Counted from the stretch's first letter, positions 33,758 to 41,938 are shown. The stretch: 64,000 bases of DNA from Clostridia bacterium (GCA_017512985.1 JAFWEJ010000003.1:186001-250000); one strand, 5' to 3'. Notes: a model not told the origin generated them from the sequence alone. Translations and numbers: made by a program.

Positions 33758-34572
33758 TACTTCTTTCGGGTGTAGTACTGCCGGAGGATCGCGGCGTTCA
33801 GTTTCGCGGGCAGCAGCCGGTGGATGTACACCGCCAGGTGCTGATCCGGGCTGGCAATCCGTTTCCGGAAGGGGATCCTCTTTCTGTCCAGTGTCCGGGC
33901 GATCTTCCGTCCCAGCACGTCCGGATCGGAACCGTTATGCTCGTCATGGGCGATCCGCGCGACGGAACGTTCATATTCCGCAGCGTATGGCGATGTTTCG
34001 CTCATCGCGGCCGCGTGGGGGCGGTATTTGTCGCTCCCGCTCCGGTGATCCCCCGGCTCCACCAACATCACCTGGATTCCAAAGGGTTTTACTTCCATAG
34101 CCAGGCATTCCGCGTATCCTTCAATCGCGTGTTTGCTGGCAGTATAGGCGCTCTGGAAAGGGATGCCCAGCAGGCCGTTGATGGAGGAGAACAGGACGAT
34201 CTTCCCCCTGCCCCGGGCCCGCATCAGCGGCAGGACGGCGCGGTTCACCCGCACCATGCCCAGGTAGTTGGTGTCGATCACCCGGCGGAATTCTTCTGTT
34301 CCGGTCTCCTCGCAGGAGCCGAGCACCAGCATGCCGGCGCACTGCACCAGCGCGTCCGGGAGCGCGATCTCCTGCGCCTTTTCACAGAACCGCCGGATGC
34401 TCTCTTCATCCGTCACGTCCAGCTTCAGCCGGTGGATGCCGTCAGCTTCCCCGTCTTCAAAACTCCGGGCGCCGGCAATCACGCGCCAGCCGTCTTCCTT
34501 CAGGGCCGCCGCGGTATGCAGGCCCAGCCCGCTTGAAGCCCCCGTCACCCAGACCGTTTTCTGCTCGCTCAT
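33757..34572 (-). CDS. Short-chain dehydrogenase/reductase
   Basis: NAD(P)-dependent oxidoreductase of the classical SDR type. The 271 residues have the cofactor loop TGASSGLG (residues 10-17), NYLGM near the NNAG position (the usual NNAG is CAG here), a catalytic Ser in SSINGLLG and the YTASK motif with Tyr and Lys. Substrate cannot be predicted. The downstream glycosidase gene overlaps it by one base. GGAGAAAG precedes the ATG. Confidence 0.88.
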   Translation of the reverse strand: MSEQKTVWVTGASSGLGLHTAAALKEDGWRVIAGARSFEDGEADGIHRLKLDVTDEESIRRFCEKAQEIALPDALVQCAGMLVLGSCEETGTEEFRRVIDTNYLGMVRVNRAVLPLMRARGRGKIVLFSSINGLLGIPFQSAYTASKHAIEGYAECLAMEVKPFGIQVMLVEPGDHRSGSDKYRPHAAAMSETSPYAAEYERSVARIAHDEHNGSDPDVLGRKIARTLDRKRIPFRKRIASPDQHLAVYIHRLLPAKLNAAILRQYYTRKK

Positions 34573-34611
34573 GCTTTCTCCTCTTATAGTCCTGCGAGTA
34601 TACTAAAAGAT

Positions 34612-34640
34612 ATTTTAATATACACTCTTTCTTTTCGCAA
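34612..34640 (-). promoter_or_regulatory. Promoter of SDR-glycosidase pair
   Basis: Minus strand TTGCGA (34635-34640), 17-bp spacer, TAAAAT (34612-34617). A second TATACT at 34597-34602 without a good -35 is an alternative. Confidence 0.45.
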
Positions 34641-34805
34641 GCACGATCCATCTGCTCACGTTCTGCCTGGTGGGGTGTGGGGGGGCGAAGCCCCCACCGC
34701 TGAATAATCCCCGTCCCCGCGCGGTACAATCTGCAGTTCCCGTTTTGTTAATGCGCGGGGAAGGGGGCAGGGGGAAAGGGTTGGATATTAATCGTGTTAA
34801 CTGCA
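34641..34805. other. Gene-free intergenic segment with GC-rich inverted repeats
   Basis: No open frame or promoter is convincing. It contains GGGGGC-GAA-GCCCCC (34681-34695) and CCCCGCGC (34715-34722) with GCGCGGGG (34753-34760) 30 bp apart, then a purine-rich run of G and A (34757-34780). Role unknown. Confidence 0.4.
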
Positions 34806-34838
34806 AAAGAAAAAAGCCCCGAAGGGCTTTTTTCTTTT
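34806..34838. terminator. Terminator after GGGtGRT gene
   Basis: GAAAAAAGCCC, loop CGAA, GGGCTTTTTTC; symmetrical, so it works in both directions. Confidence 0.85.
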
Positions 34839-34842
34839 GAAA

Positions 34843-35862
34843 TTACTTGTTCATCGCTTCCTGCACAGCCACCGCGACCGCAACGGTCATACCGACCATC
34901 GGGTTGTTGCCGGCGCCCAGGAAACCCATCATCTCCACGTGGGCGGGGACAGAGGAGGATCCTGCGAACTGCGCGTCGGAATGCATCCGGCCCATGGTAT
35001 CCGTCATGCCGTAGGAAGCAGGGCCGGCAGCCATGTTGTCGGGATGCAGGGTACGGCCGGTGCCGCCGCCGGACGCCACGGAGAAGTACTTCTTGCCGGC
35101 TTCCCAGCGTTCCTTCTTGTAGGTGCCCGCAACGGGATGCTGGAACCGGGTGGGGTTGGTGCTGTTGCCGGTGATGGAGATGTCAGCGCCTTCGTGCCAC
35201 ATGATGGCAACGCCTTCACGCACATCGTCCGCGCCGTAGCAGTTGACCTTGGCCCGGTCGCCGTTGGAGTAAGCGGTCTTCTTGACTACGGTCAGCGCGT
35301 GGTCTTCCTTCACGTCGGCAGACAGGTAGTCATACTTGGTCTGCACATAGGTGAAGCCGTTGATCCGGGAAATGATCATGGCGGCGTCCTTGCCCAGGCC
35401 GTTCAGGATAACCCGCAGGGGCTTTTTACGCACTTTGTTGGCGTTCAGGGCGATCTTGATGGCGCCCTCGGCAGCGGCGAAGGACTCGTGGCCGGCCAGG
35501 AAGGCGAAGCACTCGGTCTCTTCATCCAGCAGCATCGCGCCCAGGTTGCCGTGGCCGATACCGACCTGGCGCTGGTCCGCGACGGAACCGGGGATGCAGA
35601 ACGCCTGCAGGGCGGTGCCGATCCACTTGGCGGCTTCTGCGGCGTTCTTCGCGCCTTCCTTGATGGCGATGGCAGCGCCCAGTTCATATGCCCACTTCAC
35701 GTTCTCGAAGCAGATGGGCTGTGTGCTCTCCACGATCGTGTAGGCGTCGACGCCCTTGCTGTTGGTGAACGCTTTCACTTCGTCGAAGTTTTTGAATCCG
35801 TACTTGTCCAGAACAGGCTGCAGCTGAGGCATACGGCCTTCATAATTCTCAAACAGTGCCAT
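34843..35862 (-). CDS. GGGtGRT protein
   Basis: A 339-residue soluble protein of the GGGtGRT family, named for the motif present here as GGGTGRT (residues 265-271). Other striking stretches are GSVADQRQVGIGHGNLGAML, LAGHESFAAAEGA, NCYGADDVREGVAIMWHEGA and the glycine-rich end MMGFLGAGNNPMVGMTVAVA. The function is unknown. ATG at 35862 is chosen for the GGGGAGGG site upstream; the longer reading runs into the preceding gene. The NifU-like gene lies 16 bp upstream, and this pairing recurs in Clostridia from memory, suggesting one system. Confidence 0.88.
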   Translation of the reverse strand: MALFENYEGRMPQLQPVLDKYGFKNFDEVKAFTNSKGVDAYTIVESTQPICFENVKWAYELGAAIAIKEGAKNAAEAAKWIGTALQAFCIPGSVADQRQVGIGHGNLGAMLLDEETECFAFLAGHESFAAAEGAIKIALNANKVRKKPLRVILNGLGKDAAMIISRINGFTYVQTKYDYLSADVKEDHALTVVKKTAYSNGDRAKVNCYGADDVREGVAIMWHEGADISITGNSTNPTRFQHPVAGTYKKERWEAGKKYFSVASGGGTGRTLHPDNMAAGPASYGMTDTMGRMHSDAQFAGSSSVPAHVEMMGFLGAGNNPMVGMTVAVAVAVQEAMNK

Positions 35863-35878
35863 TTGTCTCACCCTCCCC

Positions 35879-36580
35879 TTATTCTTTCCGCGGGTCAATC
35901 CACTTGACCGCGCCGTCTTCAGCCTTGAACCGGCCGTAGGTGCCCAGGTTCTTCTCGTACGCTTCATTGGGGCTCATGCCCTTCTTGATGGCGTCCATCA
36001 TCTTGCCCAGGCTCAGGAACTGGTAACCGCAGACCTGATCGTCCTTGTCCAGGGCCATCTTGACCACATAGCCCTCGGTCATTTCCAGGTAACGGGTGCC
36101 CTTTTCACGGGTGCCGTACATGGTACCGACCATGGAACGCAGGCCCTTGCCCAGGTCTTCCAGGCCGGCGCCGATGCGCAGGCCGTCATCGGAGAAGGCG
36201 CTCTGGGTCCGGCCGTACACGATCTGCAGGAACAGCTCGCGCATGGCGGTGTTGATAGCGTCGCACACCAGGTCGGTGTTCAGCGCTTCCAGGATCGTCT
36301 TACCGGGCAGGATCTCGCTCGCCATGGCGGCGGAATGGGTCATACCGGAGCAACCGATGGTCTCCACCAGCGCTTCCTCGATCACGCCGTTCTTGACATT
36401 CAGGCTCAGCTTGCAGGTACCCTGCTGCGGGGCGCACCAGCCGATGCCGTGGGTATAACCGGAAATGTCCTTGATCTCTTTGGCCTGGATCCACTTTCCT
36501 TCTTCAGGAATAGGTGCGGGACCGTGATTCGGGCCCTTCGCAACACAGACCATTTCTTCCACTTCTTTGGTGTATTGCAT
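35879..36580 (-). CDS. NifU-like iron-sulfur scaffold paired with GGGtGRT protein
   Basis: A 233-residue protein whose first 140 residues match NifU/IscU scaffolds: cysteine-bearing stretches GWCAPQQGTC, TIGCSGMTHSAAMASE and DLVCDAINTAMRELF. It is longer than IscU (about 130) and has a distinct C-terminal half (MTEGYVVKMALDKDDQVCGY) with further cysteines. No sulfur donor NifS/IscS or SufBCD gene is near, so it is probably not the housekeeping scaffold but part of a two-gene unit with the GGGtGRT protein downstream. What it builds or carries is unknown. Confidence 0.83.
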   Translation of the reverse strand: MQYTKEVEEMVCVAKGPNHGPAPIPEEGKWIQAKEIKDISGYTHGIGWCAPQQGTCKLSLNVKNGVIEEALVETIGCSGMTHSAAMASEILPGKTILEALNTDLVCDAINTAMRELFLQIVYGRTQSAFSDDGLRIGAGLEDLGKGLRSMVGTMYGTREKGTRYLEMTEGYVVKMALDKDDQVCGYQFLSLGKMMDAIKKGMSPNEAYEKNLGTYGRFKAEDGAVKWIDPRKE

Positions 36581-36618
36581 GTGACTCGGTTCCTCCTGTC
36601 TCAGGTTAATAGTGTATG

Positions 36619-36662
36619 TTGGTAACCAATTAAGTATAGCACATCAAACGATTACTGTACAA
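36619..36662 (-). promoter_or_regulatory. Promoter and palindromic operator of NifU-like/GGGtGRT pair
   Basis: Minus strand TTGTAC (36657-36662), 18-bp spacer, TATACT (36633-36638). The palindrome TTGGTAACCAA (36619-36629) covers the predicted start point, a good position for a repressor site. Confidence 0.55.
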
Positions 36663-36681
36663 CATTTTATTGTTCATTTGT

Positions 36682-37359
36682 TTACAGCGCCTTCATCACT
36701 TCGCGGATCGCCCGGAAGGCTTTTTCCGCACTGCTCTTCACATTCTTTTCGAAGTCCGCGCCGGTTCCGTCAAACGCGTCGCTGATGCATTTGATGCTCA
36801 GGCATCTTACGCCGCTGCGCTCGCATACCCGCGCGATCGCGGCCAGTTCCATCTCACAGATTCCGCAGCCGGCAGCCCGCAGCCGCAGTTTTTCCGCGCG
36901 GTCCTCCACAAATTTGTCTCCGCTGGCCACGGCAACTTTCCTGATCCCGGGAATCCGCTCCGTGACCAGTTTTACAAGTTCCGCGTCAATCGGGATAAAT
37001 TCATCCGGATATTCCTCATACTGGCCTTTTTTCACTGCCGGGGAAAAGGGCGTGACATCAAAATCATAATGCCACACTTTCTCCGCCACAAACAGGTCTT
37101 CAACCCTCAGGCCTTCCTCCAGCGCGCCGGTCACGCCGAAATTCAGGATGGCCTCACAGCCGTACTTCACAATCAGCAGCATAGTCGCGGCCGCCGCGTC
37201 GATCTCGCCGCAGCCGGACTGGACAGCATAGATCTCATGCCCTTCCATCCGGGTTTTATAGACGGTCTTCCCCGCCACGGTCTCCTCCATCCGCTCCTCC
37301 CCGCTCTGCAGGAAAGCAGCCAGTTCCCGTTCAATCGCAATCAGCAATCCGATCTTCAT
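36682..37359 (-). CDS. 5'-methylthioadenosine/S-adenosylhomocysteine nucleosidase family protein
   Basis: Cleaves adenine from MTA or SAH, clearing by-products of AdoMet use and linking to the methionine genes at 8628-12525. The 225 residues have the purine nucleosidase fold: LIAIERELAAF at the start, NFGVTGALEEGLRVEDLF, CEMELAAIARVCERSG and ISDAFDG, where the Asp is the usual catalytic acid. Length equals MtnN/Pfs. The MEMEGAA substrate motif is EMELAA here, so a phosphorylase-like or other nucleosidase activity remains possible. Confidence 0.83.
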   Translation of the reverse strand: MKIGLLIAIERELAAFLQSGEERMEETVAGKTVYKTRMEGHEIYAVQSGCGEIDAAAATMLLIVKYGCEAILNFGVTGALEEGLRVEDLFVAEKVWHYDFDVTPFSPAVKKGQYEEYPDEFIPIDAELVKLVTERIPGIRKVAVASGDKFVEDRAEKLRLRAAGCGICEMELAAIARVCERSGVRCLSIKCISDAFDGTGADFEKNVKSSAEKAFRAIREVMKAL

Positions 37360-37371
37360 TGATGATTCCTC

Positions 37372-37400
37372 TCACAAATTAATTATGAATTACGAATTGT
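37372..37400. repeat. Degenerate AT-rich repeat related to TTCACAAT/ATTGTGAA
   Basis: CTCACAAATTAATTATGAATTACGAATTG resembles the copies at 5726 and 38411 with mismatches in both arms. It lies between mtnN and tsf. Confidence 0.35.
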
Positions 37401-37438
37401 TGAAAAAAGGACTGTCCGCAGACAGTCCCTTTTTTCAA
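37399..37438. terminator. Terminator after tsf
   Basis: TTGAAAAAAGGACTGTC (37400-37416), loop CGCA, GACAGTCCCTTTTTTCAA; a long, nearly symmetrical bidirectional terminator. Confidence 0.88.
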
Positions 37439-37444
37439 CGTTTT

Positions 37445-38371
37445 TTACTTCTGCATCGCAGCGATCTCAGCGGCCAGGTCGTCCTTCCGCTTTTCGATGC
37501 CTTCACCGCGCTCGAAGCGGCTGAACTTCACAATGTCCAGCTCCGCGCCGGCAGCCTTGGCGATCTCGCCCATCAGGTTCTTGATGTTCTTGTCAGGATC
37601 CTTGACGAAGGGCTGCTCCAGCAGGCACACTTCCTTGTAGTACTTCTCGATCCGGCCTTCGACCATCCGGTCGACGATCTTCTCGGGCTTGCCTTCGTTC
37701 AGCGCCTGGGCACGAAGGATTTCCTTTTCCTTCTCCAGCTTGCTGGCGTCCACTTCTTCGCGGCGGACAGCTTCGGGCTTGGCGGCGGCGATCTGCAGCG
37801 CCAGGTCGTGGGCGAAGGTCTTCACTTCTTCGTTGCCGCGGCCGGCAGCGTCAGCGGCGACTTCGACCATAACGCCGACCTTGCCGCCCAGGTGGATGTA
37901 GGTGGAAACCACACCGGTGGTCTCATAGCGGCTGAAGCGGCGGATGGAGATCTTTTCTCCGATCGCCACGGTCGCGTCGCTGACCAGGTCGGAAATGGTC
38001 TTGCTGTTGTCGTCAACAAAAGCCTGGGCCATCAGGGCGTCCACGTCGGCGGGGTTCGCCAGGGCAACCTGCTTGGCAACCTTGTTGGCGAAGCCGATGA
38101 AGTTGTCGGTCTTAGCGACAAAGTCGGTTTCGCAGTTGACTTCCACGATCGCGCCGATCGTTCCGTCTTCGTTCGTATACTGGGCAACCACGCCTTCAGC
38201 GGCGATGCGGCTGGCCTTCTTGGCGGCCTGGCTCAGTCCCTTTTCACGCAGCCATTCAATGGCCTTGTCCATATCCCCGTCGCTCTCGACCAGGGCCTTT
38301 TTGCAGTCCATCATGCCGGCGCTGGTACGCTCGCGCAGCTCTTTAACCATAGCGGAAGTAATTGCTGCCAT
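37445..38371 (-). CDS. tsf: Translation elongation factor Ts
   Basis: Guanine-nucleotide exchange factor for EF-Tu. The 308-residue protein starts [20 protein letters not shown] and has the EF-Ts core [10 protein letters not shown] (phosphate-displacing loop), then two dimerisation-type subdomains. Length is normal for Bacillota. ATG at 38371 is the only start consistent with the family and follows GAGAGGA. It lies 70 bp after rpsB in the standard rpsB-tsf order. Confidence 0.97.
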   Translation of the reverse strand: MAAITSAMVKELRERTSAGMMDCKKALVESDGDMDKAIEWLREKGLSQAAKKASRIAAEGVVAQYTNEDGTIGAIVEVNCETDFVAKTDNFIGFANKVAKQVALANPADVDALMAQAFVDDNSKTISDLVSDATVAIGEKISIRRFSRYETTGVVSTYIHLGGKVGVMVEVAADAAGRGNEEVKTFAHDLALQIAAAKPEAVRREEVDASKLEKEKEILRAQALNEGKPEKIVDRMVEGRIEKYYKEVCLLEQPFVKDPDKNIKNLMGEIAKAAGAELDIVKFSRFERGEGIEKRKDDLAAEIAAMQK

Positions 38372-38410
38372 ATCAATCAATCCTCTCTTATTCTTATAGT
38401 TGTGGAAGCA

Positions 38411-38435
38411 TTCACAATGAATTATGAATTGTGAA
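38411..38435. repeat. AT-rich inverted repeat TTCACAAT/ATTGTGAA, copy 2
   Basis: TTCACAAT (38411-38418) and ATTGTGAA (38428-38435) with a 9-bp loop GAATTATGA, in the rpsB-tsf gap. Same arms as 5726-5746. Confidence 0.6.
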
Positions 38436-38441
38436 TTATCA

Positions 38442-39212
38442 TTAAGCTTCGGGCGCTTCATCGACAGCGGGCTTCTCATCGGCTTCCGCTTCGGCGGCGG
38501 GGGCTTCTTCAGCTTCCGCTTCGTTCTGCTCGCCCTGCTTGCCTTCCAGCACAGCGTCGGCCAGCTTGCCGGCGATCAGCTTGACAGCGCGGATGGCGTC
38601 GTCGTTGCCGGGGATGACGTAGTCGATTTCGTCAGGATCGCAGTTGGTATCGACGATACCCACGATCGGGATGCCCAGGATGCGGGCTTCGGTCACGGCG
38701 ATGTGCTCTTTGCGGGGGTCCACAACGAACAGGGCGCCGGGGAGCTTCTTCATCTCGCGGATGCCGCCCAGGTTGGTCTCCAGCTTTTCCCGCTCGTGGA
38801 TCAGCTTGATGACTTCCTTCTTGGGGAGCACGTCGAACTGCCCGTTCTGTTCCATCTTGTCGATCTGGTTCAGGCGTTCGATCCGGGTGCGGATGGTCTT
38901 GAAGTTGGTCAGCATGCCGCCCAGCCAACGGTTGTTGACATAGAACATGTTGCAGCGCTTGGCTTCGGATTCGATGGATTCCTGGGCCTGCTTCTTGGTG
39001 CCGACGAACAGGATGCTTTTGCCTTCCATCGCGATGTCGCGGACGAAAGCATAGGCCTCATCAACCTTGCGGACGGTCTTCTGCAGGTCGATGATGTAGA
39101 TTCCGTTGCGTTCGGTGAAGATGTACTGCGCCATCTTCGGGTTCCACCGGCGGGTCTGGTGACCAAAGTGCACGCCGGCTTCCAGGAGCTGTTTCATGGA
39201 AATGACTGCCAT
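38442..39212 (-). CDS. rpsB: 30S ribosomal protein S2
   Basis: Structural protein of the small ribosomal subunit. The 256 residues begin [20 protein letters not shown] and contain [34 protein letters not shown] and [14 protein letters not shown], all typical S2. The last 35 residues are a Glu/Ala-rich acidic tail ([20 protein letters not shown]), longer than in most S2. ATG at 39212 follows AGGAGG. A structured leader may mediate autoregulation. Confidence 0.97.
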   Translation of the reverse strand: MAVISMKQLLEAGVHFGHQTRRWNPKMAQYIFTERNGIYIIDLQKTVRKVDEAYAFVRDIAMEGKSILFVGTKKQAQESIESEAKRCNMFYVNNRWLGGMLTNFKTIRTRIERLNQIDKMEQNGQFDVLPKKEVIKLIHEREKLETNLGGIREMKKLPGALFVVDPRKEHIAVTEARILGIPIVGIVDTNCDPDEIDYVIPGNDDAIRAVKLIAGKLADAVLEGKQGEQNEAEAEEAPAAEAEADEKPAVDEAPEA

Positions 39213-39236
39213 AGGGGTTACCTCCTCGTTATTTTC

Positions 39237-39301
39237 CACCCCTTTCCCTTTTGCGGCCGGCCACCGCGGTACGCGGCACAAGCAGTCGCAGGGAAAAGGT
39301 G
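39237..39301 (-). promoter_or_regulatory. Structured rpsB leader, possible ribosomal-protein autoregulatory element
   Basis: In the rpsB mRNA leader (minus strand) CACCTTTTCCCT (39290-39301) pairs with AAGGGAAAGGGGTG (39237-39250) with a G-U, closing a segment that contains the hairpin CCGCG-TAC-CGCGG (39264-39276). The structure ends about 25 nt before the start codon. Confidence 0.4.
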
Positions 39302-39314
39302 CGTAATCGGATGG

Positions 39315-39343
39315 ATTCTAACATACCTTTCCGCCAAAATCAA
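39315..39343 (-). promoter_or_regulatory. Promoter of rpsB-tsf
   Basis: Minus strand TTGATT (39338-39343), 17-bp spacer, TAGAAT (39315-39320). Confidence 0.7.
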
Positions 39344-39391
39344 GTTTTTCCCTTATATTTCTTTGGATACAGCGCCTTTTGTTTTTCTTTC

Positions 39392-39421
39392 TTTACTTTC
39401 TTCCGTTTCCAATGTTATAAT
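39392..39421 (+). promoter_or_regulatory. Promoter of rubrerythrin gene
   Basis: TTTACT (39392-39397), 18-bp spacer and TATAAT (39416-39421) with an extended -10 TG (TGTTATAAT). Confidence 0.65.
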
Positions 39422-39471
39422 CGTCGCAGGCAAGAGCCAGAAAAGAAAAAAAAATATTGGAGGTAAACATT

Positions 39472-40011
39472 ATGAAGTGGGTATGCCCCGTATGCGGATA
39501 CGTACATGAAGGACCCGAACCGCCGGAAAAGTGCCCGGTCTGCAAGGTTCCCGGTTCCAAGTTCATCAAACAGGACGGCGAAATGTCCTGGGCCGCCGAG
39601 CATGTGATCGGTATCGCCAAGGATGTTCCGGAAGAGATCAAGGCCGGCCTGCGCGCCAACTTTGAAGGTGAATGCACCGAAGTCGGCATGTACCTGGCCA
39701 TGGGCCGTGCCGCCGCCCGTGAAGGCTATCCGGAGATCGCGGAATACTGGAAGACCGCCGCTTTCGAGGAAGCTGAGCACGCCGCGAAGTTCGCGGAACT
39801 CCTGGGCGAAGTCGTCTCCCCCAGCACCAAGGAAAACCTGCGCGTCCGCGTGGAAGCCGAGAACGGCGCTACCCAGGGCAAGACCGACCTGGCCAAGAAG
39901 GCCAAGGAACTCGGCCTGGACGCCATCCATGACACCGTCCATGAAATGGCAAGGGACGAAGCCCGTCACGGCAAAGCCTTCAAGGGTCTGCTGGAGAGGT
40001 ATTTCAAGTAA
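39472..40011 (+). CDS. Reverse rubrerythrin
   Basis: Non-heme di-iron peroxidase protecting anaerobes from hydrogen peroxide. The 179 residues have the rubredoxin domain first ([10 protein letters not shown]...CPVCK, residues 4-25) and the ferritin-like di-iron domain second, with ligands in [18 protein letters not shown] and DEARHGKAF. Putting rubredoxin at the N-terminus is the defining feature of reverse rubrerythrins. ATG at 39472 is 8 nt after GGAGG (39459-39463); an upstream TTG would place that site inside the gene. Confidence 0.93.
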   Translation: MKWVCPVCGYVHEGPEPPEKCPVCKVPGSKFIKQDGEMSWAAEHVIGIAKDVPEEIKAGLRANFEGECTEVGMYLAMGRAAAREGYPEIAEYWKTAAFEEAEHAAKFAELLGEVVSPSTKENLRVRVEAENGATQGKTDLAKKAKELGLDAIHDTVHEMARDEARHGKAFKGLLERYFK

Positions 40012-40116
40012 GCCGAAAAGCTATAGTAATTCAACGGTTTCAGAGGAATGGATATCTGCTTACAGCAAAGTCTTGAAAAGCCTGCAGAATCGGTGCCTCA
40101 GGCAACTGAACCTGTT

Positions 40117-40146
40117 GGGGAAAGGAAGAATCCTTTCCCCCGTTTT
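40117..40146 (+). terminator. Hairpin after rubrerythrin gene
   Basis: GGGGAAAGGA (40117-40126) and TCCTTTCCCC (40131-40140) pair perfectly with loop AGAA, followed by CGTTTTA. A modest terminator. Confidence 0.6.
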
Positions 40147-40160
40147 ATAAGGAGATAAAC

Positions 40161-40745
40161 ATGAAAAAAGCCATCCTGATTCTGCTCGTGTTCTGCCTGC
40201 TGCTGCCCTGCTCGGCGATATGCGAAGCCGCCGGAGACACAGAAGCAGAACAGTCCGCTCCAACACTGCATGATATCCGGTATTATTTTGAACACAAGCT
40301 GATCCCGCATGAGTTCTATACAAATGCCGGACAGTTCGTTCCTTTCATCCGGGAAAACGGAATCTTCGGTCTGTGGTGGAATTTCACACAGGGCAATGGA
40401 TTGGATCTTTACTATACGGAAACCCAGTTCTCAGCTCAGGAATTTCCCAGGGAGGACGGCCTCTTCCTGATGCTTCTGACATTCCCGAAGCCGGAATCCA
40501 ACCTGCTTTGCAGCCGGATTTGGCTCTGCCGTGATCCGGAAACAGACAAGGCCGGTGTTTTCACAGTTGAAATCGACCTGTTTATGGGCGAAGCCTGGTT
40601 CCTGTGCGGCTGGGATCCGAACGGCACCCACCTGAACTTTGGCGGTGCCTCCCCGCTGCCTGATCCGTCTGAAGCAGGGTACCGGGAAGCCCTGGACGCT
40701 GAAGCCGGGCAGGTCGTTGAACTGTTCAGGTCCGGCAGTTTTTGA
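40161..40745 (+). CDS. Small secreted protein of unknown function
   Basis: Not recognised. The 194 residues begin with a signal peptide MKKAILILLVFCLLLPCSAI and a likely cleavage near residue 24. A Cys at 22 does not sit in a clear lipobox. The mature part is rich in Trp, Phe and Tyr (GLWWNFTQGNGLDLYYTETQ, LFMGEAWFLCGWDPNGTHLN) and has a pair of cysteines (LLCSRIWLC), suggesting a small beta-sandwich outside the cell. AAGGAG lies upstream. The rubrerythrin terminator precedes it, so it may depend on read-through. Confidence 0.65.
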   Translation: MKKAILILLVFCLLLPCSAICEAAGDTEAEQSAPTLHDIRYYFEHKLIPHEFYTNAGQFVPFIRENGIFGLWWNFTQGNGLDLYYTETQFSAQEFPREDGLFLMLLTFPKPESNLLCSRIWLCRDPETDKAGVFTVEIDLFMGEAWFLCGWDPNGTHLNFGGASPLPDPSEAGYREALDAEAGQVVELFRSGSF

Positions 40746-40750
40746 TAAAC

Positions 40751-40935
40751 CGGCTGAACAGCTGCAAGCGAAAAATGCTTCCATCAGCCGGCAGCAGCAT
40801 TGCTGCCGGCGCAGCCTTATCTGCCCTGGCGCATTGACAAACTGCGCCCGGTCCGGGGATCATTTCGCCTTACATTTCACGAGGAAAAACAGCCCGGACC
40901 GGTTCGCAGCTGTATTGCGCCCTGCCGGGCAGATA
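40751..40935. repeat. Nested and competing inverted repeats (structured intergenic element)
   Basis: CGGCTGA (40751-40757) can pair with TCAGCCG (40784-40790), but GCCGGCAGCA (40787-40796) pairs perfectly with TGCTGCCGGC (40801-40810), so the two helices exclude each other. Then 40818-40935 folds into one long hairpin: TATCTGCCC with GGGCAGATA at the ends, GGCGCA with TGCGCC and CTGCG with CGCAG inside, and CCGGTCCGGG with CCCGGACCGG at the core, around a 37-nt AT-richer loop. No open frame here is credible. It could be a structured RNA, an attenuator for the next gene, or a small MITE-like element. Confidence 0.6.
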
Positions 40936-40983
40936 TGATACAACTGAACAGGGAAGAGCATATGAGCAAAGGAGGAGCAGGCA

Positions 40984-41922
40984 ATGGATCATACAGAGAA
41001 GCCGCGTCTTCGCGTATCCCGTTCCCTGGTAACGCTCCTCAGGAACCTGTTCTTTTACGCGCTTGTCCCGGGTTTGCTGCTGTGGCTCCTCGCCCGGCCG
41101 ATCGGAAACGCCGTCCGCGGGTCAGGCGCGGCTGCCTTCCTGATCCTGTCGGCCGCTTTGATTGCTGTAGTCCTGAACTGGCTTGTGTATAAACTGATCC
41201 GCCGGAAGCTTCCGTCGCTCCTGGTCTTCTCCCACGGCGTCCTCTGCCTGCTGGCTGTTGTGTTCGTCGAACACGACTCGCTCCCGGGCTCCTCTGCCCT
41301 GACGTCCGCCCTGGCGCTCATCGCCGGTTTTCTGGCGCTGCTGTGCCTGCTTCTGTCCAGTTTCTGGTTTGCCCGGCACAATACCCGGCTCACCCGTGTG
41401 ATCGCGGTCGGCCTGCGGATCGTTGTCGGCATGATCCTCTTCTTCATGGCTTATCAGATTATCCGGGATATTGAGGGTGAAAACGTGACCCGGGACACCT
41501 GGATCACACTGGCGATCATGGTTGTGACCGTCCTGGTCCGTTTTGCTCCCCGGATCCTGTCCGCTTTACGCCGCAAAGGGGCCGAGAACCGTGCGACCGG
41601 CCTGGCGGAAGGCCGGATCGTGCAGATCCTCGGGGAAACGCATCTGGACCTTGACAATGATCCCGTCACGCTCCAGCATGTCCGTGTACAATATACGGTA
41701 GACGGCGTTCCCTACGAAACACGGGGCGGAATCACCCGTTACGCAATCCTGAAGTTCGGCAAGGCCGCGCTGGTCGGCAGGATAATCCCCGTTTCCTATG
41801 ACCCTGCCAATCCGTCCGACGCGCATGTAAAACAGATCGACAGGCACTTTTTTGACGACAACCCCCAGCCGCCTCCGGAAGAAGCGTCCGGGGAAGAACC
41901 GGCGGATCCGGCGGATTCCTGA
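40984..41922 (+). CDS. DUF3592-like membrane protein
   Basis: A 312-residue protein with about six hydrophobic helices in residues 18-205 (for example LLRNLFFYALVPGLLLWLLA and RVIAVGLRIVVGMILFFMAY), followed by a soluble beta-rich domain. The latter (EGRIVQILG, VQYTVDGVPYE, GRIIPVSYDPANPSDAHV) resembles DUF3592 domains, where a protein-sequence pattern VxYDPxNP recurs. A Pro/Glu tail ends the protein. Function unknown. GGAGGAG precedes the ATG. A large inverted-repeat element lies directly upstream. Confidence 0.65.
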   Translation: MDHTEKPRLRVSRSLVTLLRNLFFYALVPGLLLWLLARPIGNAVRGSGAAAFLILSAALIAVVLNWLVYKLIRRKLPSLLVFSHGVLCLLAVVFVEHDSLPGSSALTSALALIAGFLALLCLLLSSFWFARHNTRLTRVIAVGLRIVVGMILFFMAYQIIRDIEGENVTRDTWITLAIMVVTVLVRFAPRILSALRRKGAENRATGLAEGRIVQILGETHLDLDNDPVTLQHVRVQYTVDGVPYETRGGITRYAILKFGKAALVGRIIPVSYDPANPSDAHVKQIDRHFFDDNPQPPPEEASGEEPADPADS

Positions 41923-41938
41923 CAGCCGCTGCCGGAAA

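Noticed and set aside
35879-36580. Nitrogen-fixation nifU or housekeeping SUF/ISC scaffold
   Set aside because: There is no NifS/IscS/Suf gene nearby, the C-terminal half differs, and the partner is a GGGtGRT protein.
39457-39471. Upstream TTG start for rubrerythrin
   Set aside because: It would put the GGAGG ribosome site inside the gene and adds MEVNI, absent from the family; ATG at 39472 fits.
40800-41192. 130-codon open frame across the inverted-repeat element
   Set aside because: It overlaps the start of the DUF3592-like gene in another frame and its sequence follows the repeat arms, not a protein.
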